Shown here: positions 32,336 to 44,272 of the stretch, in pieces
Layout: each line of letters opens with the position of its first letter
How positions within the stretch are numbered: the stretch's first letter is position 1
Assembly (NCBI GenBank): GCA_946406115.1
Contig: OX291543.1
Coordinates: forward strand, 35,614,815 to 35,678,814
Length of the DNA stretch: 64,000 nt
Direction of reading: 5' to 3'
Source: Apoda limacodes
Lineage: Eukaryota > Arthropoda > Insecta > Lepidoptera > Limacodidae
Notes under the pieces: model-generated
The model's input: the letters and a program-made list of their open reading frames with translations, nothing else
Databases searched by the model: none
Told to the model about the DNA's origin: nothing
Program-made: the position numbers and the translations under genes

Positions 32336-32343
32336 TGCGGACA

Positions 32344-32384
32344 GGCGCGGGCGGGCGCGGGCGGGCGCGGGCGGGCGCGGGCGG
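32344..32384 (+). repeat. GC-rich decamer repeat, G-quadruplex candidate
   Basis: Four copies of GCGCGGGCGG in a row give seven GGG runs separated by one to three bases, well beyond the four needed for a quadruplex. It stands out sharply from AT-rich surroundings. Confidence 0.85.
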
Positions 32385-35164
32385 ATGCGAAAACAAGATT
32401 AAGTGATGTTATATTTCATACTTCTATTAAAGTAGTGATAATATTAAATACCTAAAAATATGATATCTACAATTTTCACAACCTTTCTATAAGGAGCTTT
32501 TTGTTACTTTTCACGGATTCCATATCCATCGTAAGTTACCACTTTTTATTCACGTCCAAGTACAGACCACCCTACCGCTTCAAAGTCAAAGAATTTTTTG
32601 TTTTTCAAATTAGGTTTTTGCAAACACTTTTGAATGGTCAAAGTTATGAAAAACTATTTAAAAAAAAAATTAGTGAACAACATAATATGTACTATATTAT
32701 TTTAAAACAATACAATCAATGTTTTAAATAAAAAAATTTAGCCATACAATTTCATATTATTTCCATTTTAATTTGGGTTACCTATGCGTCCCTTTGGGTT
32801 ACATTTGCAACTTCAGTCCCATGGATTTTTATTATTTACATAGTCTGAAATATTAATACTTTTTTACAAAGTTGTTGTTTGACAACAGATTTAAATTTAC
32901 TTATTGATAGCTTTTGAATATTATTAGGAAGGAAGAAGTTCTACCAACGAACGCACCCGAGGACACCGTTAGTGTTGTATGTGGTGATTATGACAAGTAT
33001 AAAGACGAATTGAGGGTAGTTCAACAGGACGCCTCCACTCTAAGTCGAAGACACCGTGCACCGTGTAACGCCCCCTCCCACTTTTTTACCCCCTTTCATA
33101 ACTAATAGACCAATATAATCCCAGTAATCCAACACTTTAGAAGTTCGCATCTGTCTTACAAGCTATCACCAAGTATTGCAGATGCTGATGAGATCTGTTT
33201 GGAGGCTTACTCTACCCGGTACTTGAACTGACATTTGCTCAAATATCGAGACTCCAAGAGTACTACAAATCAACTGTGTGATTTGTTTTTTGATAGGAAG
33301 TCTACTACCCCCTCACCAAAGCTCGTGTATGGGTTCCCTTGTGTAAGTTCCCTTCAGACCGCATTTAAAAAAATCTTATCTTTGAAATTAAATTTAATAT
33401 AGAATAATAAATTTTGAAAAGAACTACGTTCTCCTCAAAATATTTCCTTAATTGTTGGACTACCGGAACTAACGACCGGACCAATCATGTGTGTTCCTAC
33501 TTCACTATTTTCAAACCGAAAAAAAATTATAACCGATTAACCGATATTGCAAAAATAATTACTCTGATTGATATATTGACCCAAGTTAACACAAAACTAG
33601 GTTTACGCTAAACGCCGCTACATCTTAAGTGTTTATTTTATCACATCGACTGCTATCAGAAACCTCTAGTCAGGTATTTAATTACGTAATATTAACGTAA
33701 ACATTACTCTATATACCAAATATAATAATCACAAAATTGAGAACTCTAGTTGTGTCAAAATATTAAACTAGTTTTTCTTAGACACAAACATCACAAGTTG
33801 CACCGCTAATAGTCATAATGCGCATTATATACAGCGGTGACGTAATAACCTACGGGACCTTACGTGGTAGGTACTGAAAGAGCGCCACATTTTTTTGTAT
33901 AAAGTTTGGAGGTTAAAACTACCAAACCATAATAATTTAAAACTGAATAAAAGAACGGATGGAAATTTAAAACGGATAAGTCTTGCAAAACTTCAATCAA
34001 AAAGAAATACCCGAGTTTGACACTTGACAAAGTTAACATGGAACAAAAACCTACAACATATATTAAAAAATAGTTCTTGTAAAACCTAAGCGAGGGTAAA
34101 TTAACCTGATAGAATTTTGGACAGCACGGCAAAATCCAAAAAAAACACTCGAAAACAAAATATAAAAATCCTATACTATTATGATTACTTAAAGTCTTCC
34201 AAAACACTATAAGAAACTAAACTCATGAACATTCCACAACCACACACCTAGAACACCTGCATATCTACAAAACAGTTCACAAACTTACATACTCAAATAT
34301 CACTTTTTTAACAAATGGGGCACCAAAGACACACAACACAGACACACAACACTCGTCGGGATAATCATCTAGTTCTACCGAAAATAAGAACAACTATGGG
34401 TAAAAACTTGACATTTGCGGGAGCTTAGCCATACAACAGACTCATAAACGTAGCGACTCCACTTCACATTTTAAAACCAACAAAATAAAATGATAACACG
34501 TTAGTGATAATTACCGCAATTAGCAAGAAAGTAAACAGTAGCATGGAACTGGAACAATTATGTCACTACCCACACCGGGTATAAAAAATATTCAATCATT
34601 CTTTTTCTCATTTAAATGACTTAAATCTAAATGAGAGATATGTATTTTATTGAGTTTTAAATTTACCCGACAATAACTGTAACTAAATGAATTATTGTGC
34701 CTACCTTTTATTAAAACATTACCCTTCCTTCAAACATTTACTGCATTTGCACAAATATAAATACTATTTAATGAAATTTTACTTTACTATTAGTAAAGGA
34801 ACCACGCCCCTAATTACTAAATACTGTAGTAGTACTCTTTAATTGCAGTCCTCGCTATGTAAAATTGATAAAATTGAGGACTAGTTTAATTAACTAAATT
34901 ATTTAGTGCTTAAAAAACAGATGAATAAAAACACAATTACTAATAAAAAATCGCGCCCCCAATACCTTTAATAGCTAGAAATACCTAACAACAAAGTAAG
35001 ATGTATACTATTTTTTTAATGCTATAAAACTCCAACGTTTTAAAACCCCCTTCCATTTCACAAGCAACAAATTGTAGGCCTTTAGGCCTACATAAATAAA
35101 TTGAATATAATCCTGGTCACATCGCATTAAATTGCGACCAAAAAAAAGGTTTAAGGAGCGCCCC
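32385..35164. other. No gene recognised
   Basis: AT-rich. Short frames at 32501-32731, 32914-33105 and 33414-33611 (plus) and 33860-34207 (minus; rich in Phe, Leu and Tyr) show no recognisable domain and are probably chance frames. Confidence 0.4.
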
Positions 35165-36420
35165 CTTACGATGATCATCAGCGCTCACCTACACTAGCTA
35201 ACCAGGCAAAATGGTAAAACCCAACTAACACCGCTAAGGATGGACATGTATTACACATAGTAATTACTGTATTTCTTGGCAGACCTAGTTCTTTAGTAGG
35301 CTATATAATTATTATGGCTGGTATAATCTTTGTTCCTCTACTTTTATAGAAGAATTATCTTTTCCTAGCTGAAAATTTCCTAGAAACAAGGTCCTTTTAA
35401 ATATTCCTTCCAACTGAGATGATTGAGATTTCTTTCTAACATAAACCTCTAACCGGCAAAAGCGGGCCCGTCATTTGGATGTTTCAACATTAATTTAGAT
35501 ATTTTTAAAACAACCTTAAGAATTTCACAACGAACACACAATATTTTCCGTGTAACTTCTAATATAAAAGTATTTACTAACCAGTAACGGTGGTACAATC
35601 TAACTGTAGTTAAACCCCATGTGGTTCCTAGCTTCTAGTGACCCACAAGCGCAGACTATGGACTATTGGTCGGGCAGCGTTTCGACAATTTAAACGACGG
35701 CAATTGAATGTTCTATATTTACAGGACCACGCACTTTTATCACCACTAACCCCTCTCTAGCAACTTTCTCACCTCACATTTCAAACCCCCCCCCCCCCCA
35801 TCCTATTTTTTTTATTCTGGATGGATGTCCGGCCTTAATTAATTTTAACAAAGAAAAAAGAATATAATTCTAGTTATGTTGGTTGGAGTCCTAGATTAAT
35901 ATGAACGGTCTAGATAAAACGGCCTAATCATGCTCAACTAATAGAATATTAATATTATGTTCTAAATGTTCGTAAAGTTATAACAAACCCCGGGTAAGTT
36001 CAAATAAACTAACACGTCATACCAATACACGGAATACGTGAAAACCAAAACAACTACCCTTTATCATTGTTAGAATATTTATTGTACGACGCTACCCAAA
36101 TGCTTGTTAAACGACTCACTGAGGTAAGTTTCGTGGGTGTTTTCAATATTTTAAAAGTTCTAAGTAACTTAAACTTACGCGGTTATACTTAACATAATAC
36201 AATTCCCAATAAGAGTAGCATTTTTCATTTAACTAAGGCAATAACATTTATAAGAAAAGAGAGATCTAGAGGGTCTCCGATTTATCCTACGTTTAATTTC
36301 CTGAATAAAATTTTATTCGAGTAAAAGTTATGAAACTACATTAAAGAGCATATGAAACGTGCTTCCATTTATATATCACTCAACCACCAATCAGCAATTG
36401 TCTTAAAACGTCCTCCAGTG
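35165..36420. repeat. Unclassified ~1.3-kb repeat, copy 1
   Basis: Reverse complement, with substantial divergence, of 49990-51525. Shared blocks include CGCTCACCTACACTAGCTA, AAGGATGGACATG, TATAATTATTATGGC, TTTAAACGACGGCAATTGAA, TGTCCGGCCTTAATTAATTT and GGATAAATCGGA in the other copy. No terminal inverted repeat or coding region was found. A poly(C) run (about 35786-35799) is inside. Confidence 0.85.
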
Positions 36421-36777
36421 AGCTTGCCTTCCAAACAAACATCCAATCACAGTAAGTTTTAACGCAACCTCATTTTGTGCAACGTCCGAATCCATAAATC
36501 GGGAGTTAGATACTACCTACATTTAACAATTGATTCTGTGTTGATGTCTATGATTCGTGAGTTCATAACTTAATATTTTACATTTTAGTCACTTGTACTT
36601 ATATTTATACCTTTTGTATGTACTTACTGTACTAACGTACACTAATATTTTGTTAGCTTTAAACCTTTCATAAAATAAATCATAACTTCGCATGTAATGT
36701 CTAAAATTACTGAACTTGAATATTTGAACGCCCCATTATAAGTTAAAGATGCATTTTGCTATAGGTAGTTTACGTAA
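36421..36777. other. Spacer, no gene seen
   Basis: AT-rich flank between the unclassified repeat and the fold-back array. Confidence 0.45.
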
Positions 36778-37085
36778 AGCTAGCAGCACACTAACGAAAA
36801 AAATGGGATTTAGTGAAAGCCAAATACACAGGAATTTGCCGCTAATTTGCCGTGATTTATCCGTGAAAAAATAAAATTTGCCGCTTTTATATTATAAGAT
36901 TTACAGAGTTTTCTGCTTACTTAACGTCAAGTTAGCAGAACACTAACGAAAAAAATGGGATTTAGAGAAAGCCAAACACATAGGAATTTCCCGCTAATTT
37001 GCCGTGATTTATCCGTGAAAATATAAAATTTGCCCCTTTTATATTTCTTGAGTTACAGAATTTTCTGCTAACTTAACGTTAAGTT
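36778..37085 (+). repeat. Fold-back array, left arm: two ~150-bp units
   Basis: Two units (from about 36778 and 36932) each run GTTAGCAGAACACTAACG, AAATGGGATTTAG.GAAAGCC, AATTTGCCGTGATTTATCCG, then TTACAGA.TTTTCTGCTAAC. Each unit is itself bounded by short inverted ends (GTTAGCAGA / TCTGCTAAC), and junctions read CTAACTTAACGTTAAGTTAG. The reverse complement is at 41090-41480. Confidence 0.92.
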
Positions 37086-40000
37086 AAGTTATAAGAGAGG
37101 AAGGGCACTGCAAGTACTTGCTCGAATAAGCTGCCCGAACAAATAAAGCGGGGCATAGCGAGTACTTGCTCGAATGAGCGGCCCGAACTGGGGAAGTACC
37201 TCCACCTTACAGAAAACCGCGGCCACAATAACACTAACATTGAGTAGTGTTGTGTTCCTGGCGGTGAGTAAGGTTGCCAGAGCTCTCTTTGAGGATTCGC
37301 TGCGCGGACAGCGGAGGACCGACGGTGCTTGTTGCTGTCATTGCTCGGCGTAGACGCGGCGTGCTGGTTTGGCGGTCAGGGAGACCTGATGAAACGGCTG
37401 ACCGCTGGCCGCCCGCAGGTTGAACGGGTTCCCGAACCCAGGGATCACTTAATCTCCGCCCTGGGAGGCTGATCCGCCAACCTGTGTAAAGTCTCTAAAG
37501 TAGTAGTTGTGCCGGAGAAGGAGACCGGAGTGGACCCTGCTACTACAACAGAGGGGGATCAGGGGCCCTTCCGCCCGCCCTGCCAGCAACCGTATCATCT
37601 GTGTTGAGATCCGGCAGTCTTAGTACCGCAACTTTTTGTCTTCTGAGCTGTCTGTGCAGTGAATCCTCATCCTTAGTCTAAGTAACTTCATACAAAATGG
37701 CCAGAAATAGAAAAAAAAAAAAGAGTTTTTACAGCGGCTACTCCATCCACATATAATGTGGATTTTTGCAACATTAGGGGTATTCACGCAAATCTTAACG
37801 CAGTCCATCACCATCTCTAAACTGCGAAGCCAACCATTCTTTTTCTAACGGAGACGCAGATATCCTGCCCAGCCGACACATCATACCTTCGTTATCCCGG
37901 CTACAAACTCGAGCACAATTTTTTGAGTCGTGCCGGTGTATGTATGTTCGTCCGGGAGGATATCTGCTGTCGCCGACTTCATAGCCTTGAAGACAGGGAC
38001 CTGTCGATATTGTGGGTGCGCGTAGATCATGGCGGCCACACTCGTATCTATGCGTGCCTATACAGGTCTCATAGCGGTGACACGGACGACTCTTCACGCC
38101 TGAGTTTGACGACTGACAAAGTTCTAGAGCAATATCCCACAGCAGAATTAGTTATTTTGGGAGACTTTAACGCCCACCATCGTGAGTGGCTAAGTTCTCG
38201 AACCAATAACTATGCAGGGATATCTGCTCATGAATTTGCTCTGACCTATGGATTCTCTCAGCCTGTACTTTCTCCAACGAGAATACCAGATATAGAGGAC
38301 CATACGAGCTCCTTCTGCTGACTACACGTCCGGATGGATACTCCGTCTCAGTGGATGCGCCTCTTGGCTCCTCGGACCACTGTCTCGTCTGGACTCAAAT
38401 GTCATGCACACAACCCGATCCTTCTGGGCCAACTAATTGGCGTCTTGTGTGGCATTACAAGTCGGCAGACTTGGATGGATTGCGAGAATTTTATGCATCG
38501 TACCCGTGGAGGCAGATCTGCTATAGCTCAGAAGATCCTGACGTCTGCGCAGCCGCAGTCACTGAGACAATCCTCGCTGGTATGGAATGTTTCATTCCTA
38601 ACCTGCGAGTAGCTGCCGGCGTCAAAAAACGACCGTGGTTTAATAGGTCTTGCAGAGAAGCAAAATTCTTAAGCAAACTGCGTATGAGGCTTGGACCACG
38701 GCTCGTAATAATAAGGATCCGAATATTTCTGATTTAAAACGCAAATTAAATGCTGCCTCGAGGTTCAGTAAGAAAGCAACTGTCAGAGCAAAATTCCAAT
38801 TCATCGGCAAAATAGGTGGGCGACTTGCGAGCTATCCTTCTGGGAGTCGTGCTTTCTGGTCGCTTGTCAAAGCTGCCGAAGGGAACTTTTGCCAGTCGTC
38901 GTTACCACCACTGCGAAAGACCGATGGTGACTTGGCCCACAGTGCAAAAGAGAAAGCCGATCTATTGGGCAGTATCTTTGCCTCTAACTCGAATGTGAAC
39001 GACGAAGGCGCTGTACCACCTACTTTACCGTGGTGCGGTAAGACGATGCCGGAAATCTCTATAACAAAGCGCGAGGTCCGGCGGGCGTTGCTTTCCCTAG
39101 ACGTTCATAAGTCGAGTGGGGCAGACGGCATACCAGCAGTGGTGCTTAAGCAGTGTACTCCTGAGTTATGTATGTCCTGTACTCACGCGTCTCTTCACGC
39201 TTTCCTACCACACTAGGCAATTTCCGTCTTCATGGAAGACTGCGAATGTGAACCCGGTGCCCAAAAAGGGCGATAGATCAGATCCATCGAATTACAGGCC
39301 TATCGCTATAACCTCTCTCCTCTCCAAGGTGATGGAGCGTGTGATCAACACACAGCTTTTGAGATACCTAGAAAAACACGACCTGATCAGTGACCGTCAA
39401 AATGGCTTTCGCCAGGGTCGCTCAATTGGTGACCTTCTAGTGTATCTCACACACCGTGGGCACTAGCCATTGAGAGTCAGGGGGAGGCTTTTTGTCCGGC
39501 AGACGCATACGAGCCGTAGTTGACGGTAGTTGCTCTGATAGCATGGACATTAATGCTGGTGTCCCGCAAGGCTCTGTGCTGTCTCCTACGCTGTTTCTAC
39601 TGCACATCAATGATATGTTGGACATCAACAACATACATTGCTATGCAGATGACAGTACTGGAGACGCTTATTACACGAGCCGTGCAAGCATCCCACGTTC
39701 CGTTCTGGAGGAAAAGCGTGAAGAACTTGTGTCTCAAATCGAGATCGGTCTGTCCAAGGTCTCTGACTGGGGGCGGGAAAACTTGGTCCGATTCAACCCT
39801 TCAAAGACACAAGTCTGCGCGTTCACCGCTTAGAAAGCCCCATTCACTGTAGTCCCACAATTTCAGAATACTCCCCTCTCCATCTCCAAGAGCATTGGGA
39901 TCCTTGGCGTTGACATCTCCAGCGATGTTCAGTTCCGAGATCATTTGCTAGATAAGGTAAAGCTGGCGTCCAAAAAACTTGGTGTACTCAACAGAGCGAA

Positions 40001-40514
40001 GCAATACTTCACGTCGGGGCAAATTCCCCTTTTGACTCGGTTCAACGACGGGCTGTGAGAATTGTCGACGATCCCAAACTCACTTGCGGTATCGAGCCCT
40101 TAAGTCTGAGGAGAGACTTTGCCTCCCTGTGTGTGTTCTACCGCTTGTAAAATGGATTGTGTTCTCTAGGAATTGTTCGAAATGATGCCCACGGCTACTT
40201 TCTACCATCGCACCGCTCGCCATCGACAGGAAATTCATTCTCAAACTTTGGAACCGAAATGGTCGCGTTCAGTGCGGTTTCAGAGAAATTTCCTCCCGCG
40301 AACGCTTGGGTTGTGGAATGAGCTCCCAAGGTGCCAAGGTTTTTTCTAAGGACTACAGTATGGGGTTCTTCAAAAAAGAAGTTATTAGATTTCTGAAGGG
40401 TCAGCAACGCGCGAGTGATGCCCCTGGTGTTGCAAGCGTCCATAGGCTACGGTGACCGCTTACCATCAGGCGGAACGTATGCTTGTTTGCCACTTTAGTG
40501 GTATAAAAAAAAAA
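37086..40514 (+). mobile_element. Nearly full-length jockey-like LINE (copy 4)
   Basis: Spans a GC-richer 5' region with two copies of AGTACTTGCTCGAAT(A/G)AGC (37115 and 37160), the endonuclease and reverse transcriptase coding region, the 3' UTR (ACCATCAGGCGGAACGTATG) and a poly(A) run at about 40505-40516. It is inserted in the fold-back array: units related to the left arm resume right after the poly(A). At 3.4 kb it is the only copy here reaching the 5' end. No ORF1-type nucleocapsid gene was recognised. Confidence 0.92.
37725..40457 (+). pseudogene. jockey-like endonuclease/reverse transcriptase, multiply broken
   Basis: Order of recognisable parts: apurinic-type endonuclease start (DFCNIRGIHANLNAV near 37758, then a stop), LFLTETQI, the catalytic GDFNAHHREW (about 38160) and SSDHCLVW (about 38366); linker; reverse transcriptase with KSSGADGIPAVVLK (39110), PVPKKGDRSDPSNYRPIA (39260) and FRQGRSIGDLLVYL (39405); then GVPQGSVLSPTLFLLHIND (39560) and the catalytic YADDSTGD (39640); then the C-terminal domain to about 40457. 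The palm motif holding the first catalytic Asp is missing: sequence passes from IGDLLVYLTHR within about 50 bases to SGRRIRAVVDG. Several frameshifts and a second deletion near 40030 are present. It would normally nick target DNA and copy its RNA there. Confidence 0.93.
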
Positions 40515-41089
40515 AAGAACACAAACAACAAAAGCATTGGATTTAGAGAAAACCAGCTTTTATATTTTTTTATTAAATGAGTTAGCAAACCAACTTTCGC
40601 CAATCGAAATTATATAAATTGCATAATTTTCCGTGTATTTGTGTTGAAGAAATAAAATTTGTCGCTTTTATACCTTTTTTGTTATACGGTTTTTTCATTT
40701 TTTAAACGTAAAATTAGGAGACAACTAACGAAACATTGGGGTTAAGAAAGAACCAAATACCTTGGAATTTGCCGCTAATATGTCGCGAAGAAATTAATGA
40801 AGTTGTTAGATCTGGGGCCATGATATTTTACAGCTACTATAAAATAAGTATTACAATATTATTTCGTATCCTATTCTTTAATTTTTAAGTATTTTGTCTC
40901 GTTTTCGTGTACAAAATAGAATTTTTTTGCTGACATTACTGACCTAACACCAACATCATAATTCAAATACGTTTAATCTGTGATCAACTTATAGCATTCG
41001 AAAACCAACTAAGTATGATCGAGTTACCACTTCATTCATCTAAACCGAGTTCCAACCCGATGGCCGTTTAAAAATTTGTGTAGCCTTAT
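40515..41089. repeat. Diverged fold-back units after the LINE, and spacer
   Basis: 40517-40700 and 40715-40800 contain degraded versions of the ~150-bp unit (AGAACACAAACAACAAAAGC, TTGGATTTAGAGAAAACCAG, GGAATTTGCCGCTAATATG), same orientation as the left arm. 40830-41089 has no call. Confidence 0.7.
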
Positions 41090-41480
41090 TAAAGTTAGCA
41101 GAAAACTCTTAAAATATAGTAGCAGTAAATTTTATTTATTCACGGAAAAATCACGGCAAATTAGCGGCAAATTCCTGTGTAATTGGTTTTCTCTAAATCC
41201 CATTTTTTTCATTTGTCGTCTGCTAACTTAACGTTAAGTTAGCAGAAAATTCTGTAACTCAAGAAATATAAAAGGGGCAAATTTTAAATTTTCACGGATA
41301 AATCACGGCAAATTAGCGGGAAATTCCTATGTATTTGGCTTTCTCTAAATCCCATTTTTTTCGTTAGTGTTCTGCTAACTTGACGTTAAGTAAGCAGAAA
41401 ACTCTGTAAATCTTATAATATAAAAGCGGCAAATTTTATTTATTCACAGATAAACCACGGCAAATTAGCGGCAAATTACG
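41090..41480 (-). repeat. Fold-back array, right arm: ~2.6 inverted units
   Basis: Reverse complement of the left arm: units at about 41092-41228, 41229-41384 and 41385-41480, with junctions TCTGCTAACTTAACGTTAAG. Identity with the left arm is high in the middle unit, including the variant CGGGAAATTCC shared with 36990. Confidence 0.92.
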
Positions 41481-41660
41481 CAACTGATTTCATTTTGATT
41501 CGCGATAGTTGTTTTGCTAACTATACGTACATATGGCGGGCTAAATGCCATAAAGCATTTTCTACCAACCAGACATAGGGCTCAACAGAAAGAGTGTAGG
41601 CGTTACAATAAATGTTAAGTGTATGTATAGGAATATAAATATACGTAAATATACAAAATA
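41481..41660. other. Spacer, no gene seen
   Basis: Short AT-rich interval. Confidence 0.4.
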
Positions 41661-41662
41661 CC

Positions 41663-41667
<5 letters not shown>

Positions 41668-41718
<51 letters not shown>

Positions 41719-41726
41719 TACATATA
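41668..41726. repeat. (TA)n microsatellite
   Basis: Alternating TA run of about 55 bases with a few interruptions near its right end. Confidence 0.95.
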
Positions 41727-41731
41727 TATTT

Positions 41732-41885
41732 ACAGCCCTATGTTTGGGGACCCCCTAAATTTTAACTTTTTTTTATTTCTACCTCTTACGGACTAAAAGA
41801 CGTAAAGAAAGACAGACAGACAGCGTAGTCTTAGTAATAGGGCTCTGTTGGCACCCTCTGGGTATGGAACACTAAAAAACCTAAG
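41732..41885 (-). repeat. Dispersed lepidopteran-type repeat
   Basis: Minus strand reads TTTAGTGTTCCATACCCAGA, GGGTGCCAACAGAGCCCTAT, TACTAAGACTACGCTGTCTG and (TCTG)n, a signature I recognise from one of the commonest short repeats in moth genomes. Related pieces may lie at 21965-22020 and 54605-54640. Confidence 0.7.
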
Positions 41886-42493
41886 CTTAGCAAGAAATAC
41901 AAGTACGCAAAGTGACGCTTGTACTATTTCACCAAATTTGGCTAAGCCCCTGCCCACTCGTGTATGGGAACTGCTGAGTGTTGCTGAGTGAGCTTGCGTA
42001 TTGAATGGAATGGGACCTTTTAATTGTACACTTAGGTTGTAAGTCCCAGGCATTTCCCTGAGTTCTCTTCTGCCTTAAAATATACTTTGCACAGTGAATA
42101 TACGGAATGCTAATAAGTTCGTCTCCGTTTCTAAACAATTCTTTACCTACTTACTTACTGATTAATTATCTTTTTTGAGTTTCAAACACTTATAATAAAA
42201 ATAAGTATTGTAATGCTGTAGCAGCTTCAAGATTACTGCAACTAAATGTTGGAATACGCGAAAAATGAATATGGTTTTAAAACTGATTTTAAAAACATTT
42301 ACTCAACAAACAAAAGAACAAAATATAAAATATATTACAGTTACTATACACACACACATACACACATTTAGTAAATAAAAGTTATCGATGACACATTTAA
42401 CTCTGCAACATTACTTATAGTACCTAGATATATTATCATATCATTTAAACATACCACTTTATAACGTAACGTAAATTCTCTAAAATATGTATA
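41886..42493. other. No gene recognised
   Basis: AT-rich spacer with a CA-rich tract at 42347-42366. Confidence 0.45.
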
Positions 42494-43818
42494 TACTACT
42501 CTGTCAAGAAAGTACCGGGAAAAGATCAATAATACACAAACTGTTTGTTAATCATCCAAATTTATTTTATCACCTTCAAAGTATGCTCCTTCAGAAACGA
42601 TACACTTACGCCAACGAATAATCCAATCATCAAAACATTTTTTAAACGCTGTTTCCGGAATTGAATTCAGTTCTCGGCGCGAATTCTCCTTTATGTCTTC
42701 TACCGATTGAAAACGGGTGCCACGAAGTGGTAATTTGAGTTTAGGAAAAAGAAAGAAGTCGGCAGGAGCCATATCTGGTGAATATGGTGGTTGCTCGATG
42801 GTATTTGTTGAGTGTTTGGTCAAAAATTCTTTCACAATGATGGCCTTGTGCGAAGGCGCATTATCGTGGTGCAAAATCCAAGAATTTTCATTCCACAAAT
42901 CTGGCCTTTTTCGTCGAATTTGCTCTCTTAAATGCCGCATAACGCTCAAATAATATTCTTTATTTACCGTTTGACCTTCCGGCAAGAATTCCGAGTGCAC
43001 AACACCGCGATAGTCAAAGAAAACAGTCAACATGACTTTGACTTTTGATCGACTTTGGCGTGGTTTCTTCGGTTTCGGTTCAGTTGGAAGGCGCCACTCC
43101 GAAGCTTGTTGACTAGTTTGCATGTCAAACTCGTAAACCCACGTCTCGTCACCAGTAACAATGCGTTTCATGAATGTTGGGTCGGAATTGACTCGTTCTA
43201 GCATGTCCTCAGCGACTCTCATGCGATTGAGTTTTTGGAGAAAATTCAGGTCTTTTGGGACTAGCCGAGCGGTAACATGTTTCATACCCAAATGATTAGT
43301 TAAAATAGTACGGATCGACTCGTGAGATACAGAAAGTTCGGCGGCTATCTCTCTCAAAGTTGAATGAGGATTTTCAGTCACTATTTCCTTCACTTTTGCG
43401 ATGTTAACTTCAGTTGCAGACGTTGATGGCCTACCAGAGCGAGGCAAATCTTCCATCACATCTCGACCGCTTTTAACGCTTTGTACCACTCATAAACACG
43501 TGTTTTTGATAAAGTCGAATCACCGTAAGCCTTCTGTAACATTTTCAGTGACTCCGAACACGAAATTCCATTGGCGATGCAAAATTTAAGACAAACTCTT
43601 TGTTCAATGTTTTTGTCCATTATGAAATTCGCAATACACACTAGATATGATATAACTAAAAACAGCACTGTATTTAATATAAATAACAGATGCAACTCAA
43701 ACTCCGCGCCAAAATAGAAAACAGTTGTGCCAATCTAACAACAACAAAAAAAACAAAAATTTGAATTTGGAACCATAAACAAATCATCCATTCCCGATAC
43801 TTTGTTGACTGAAGACTG
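42494..43818 (-). mobile_element. mariner transposon
   Basis: About 1,325 bp. The ends align as 28-bp imperfect inverted repeats (left contains GTCAAGAAAGTACCGGGAA; right, reverse complemented, contains GTCAACAAAGTATCGGGAA), flanked by TA at 42492-42493 and 43819-43820. Size, TIR position and the DD34D transposase inside agree with an otherwise complete mariner. Confidence 0.93.
42548..43620 (-). pseudogene. mariner transposase with a single frameshift
   Basis: ATG at 43620 opens MDKNIEQRVCLKFCIANGIS, the first helix-turn-helix; near 43471-43476 a one-base change in a TTTTAA tract shifts the frame, and the rest continues in another frame to 42548. Downstream are the second HTH (STLREIAAELSVSHESIRTI), the linker WVPHD-type motif region, and the catalytic triad: Asp in VTGDETWVYEF, Asp in LHHDNAPSH and Asp in YSPDMAPADFFLFP, i.e. 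DD34D. No stop interrupts either segment. It would cut and paste mariner DNA at TA sites. Apart from the frameshift the gene is nearly intact, so the insertion is young relative to its neighbours. Confidence 0.95.
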
Positions 43819-43900
43819 TAGACAAACAGACTAAGTAAGTTACATATAGATTATACATAATGTCCGTCGACATAAGACTTTTTTTTTTTTCTTTTTCTGA
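43819..43900. other. Short spacer
   Basis: Flank of the mariner, ending in a T-rich run. Confidence 0.4.
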
Positions 43901-43904
43901 CTGA

Positions 43905-44215
43905 CTATGCAGTTGGCTGTTGCAGCCATTGCTGCTTCACTGGGCTTTTTGTGGGCGAGACTCTGAAGGAGCCTCAGCCCATGTAGCGCCCACCGCTCAA
44001 GGACTCCCCGGAGGAGCCTCGGCTTGGGTTGTCGCTCTCGAGGGCGTTCCTTCGTCAGCGCCAGGAGAAAAGTTCCCCGTTACGCGGGTGCGGTTGCGAT
44101 TGAGTGGGGGCGAAAAGCGCTCGGCACTCTTTGATACCTCGTGTATCCTTGCGGGCGCTGACAAACCCGGGGACGGTATTGGGGGGAGGCCCTATTAGGG
44201 AAGGTCGTTGAGACT
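43905..44215 (+). repeat. GC-rich repeat also present at 57030-57160
   Basis: Shares with 57030-57160 the blocks GGCGAGACTCTGAAGGAG, TAGCGCCCA.CGCTCAAGG and CAGCCTCGGCTT or GAGCCTCGGCTT, roughly 80-85% identical. The composition is unlike the surroundings. It is probably the 5' region of a non-LTR element or a composite repeat; the frame 43920-44198 has no known domain. Confidence 0.65.
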
Positions 44216-44272
44216 AATCTCGCTATTCGGATATATTGACAGAATACAGTGATTAAGTCAGCAAAAGCTCTT

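Noticed and set aside
33860..34207. 115-codon Phe/Leu/Tyr-rich frame, possible membrane protein
   Set aside because: Hydrophobic composition follows the A/T-rich DNA on this strand; no start context or homologue recognised.
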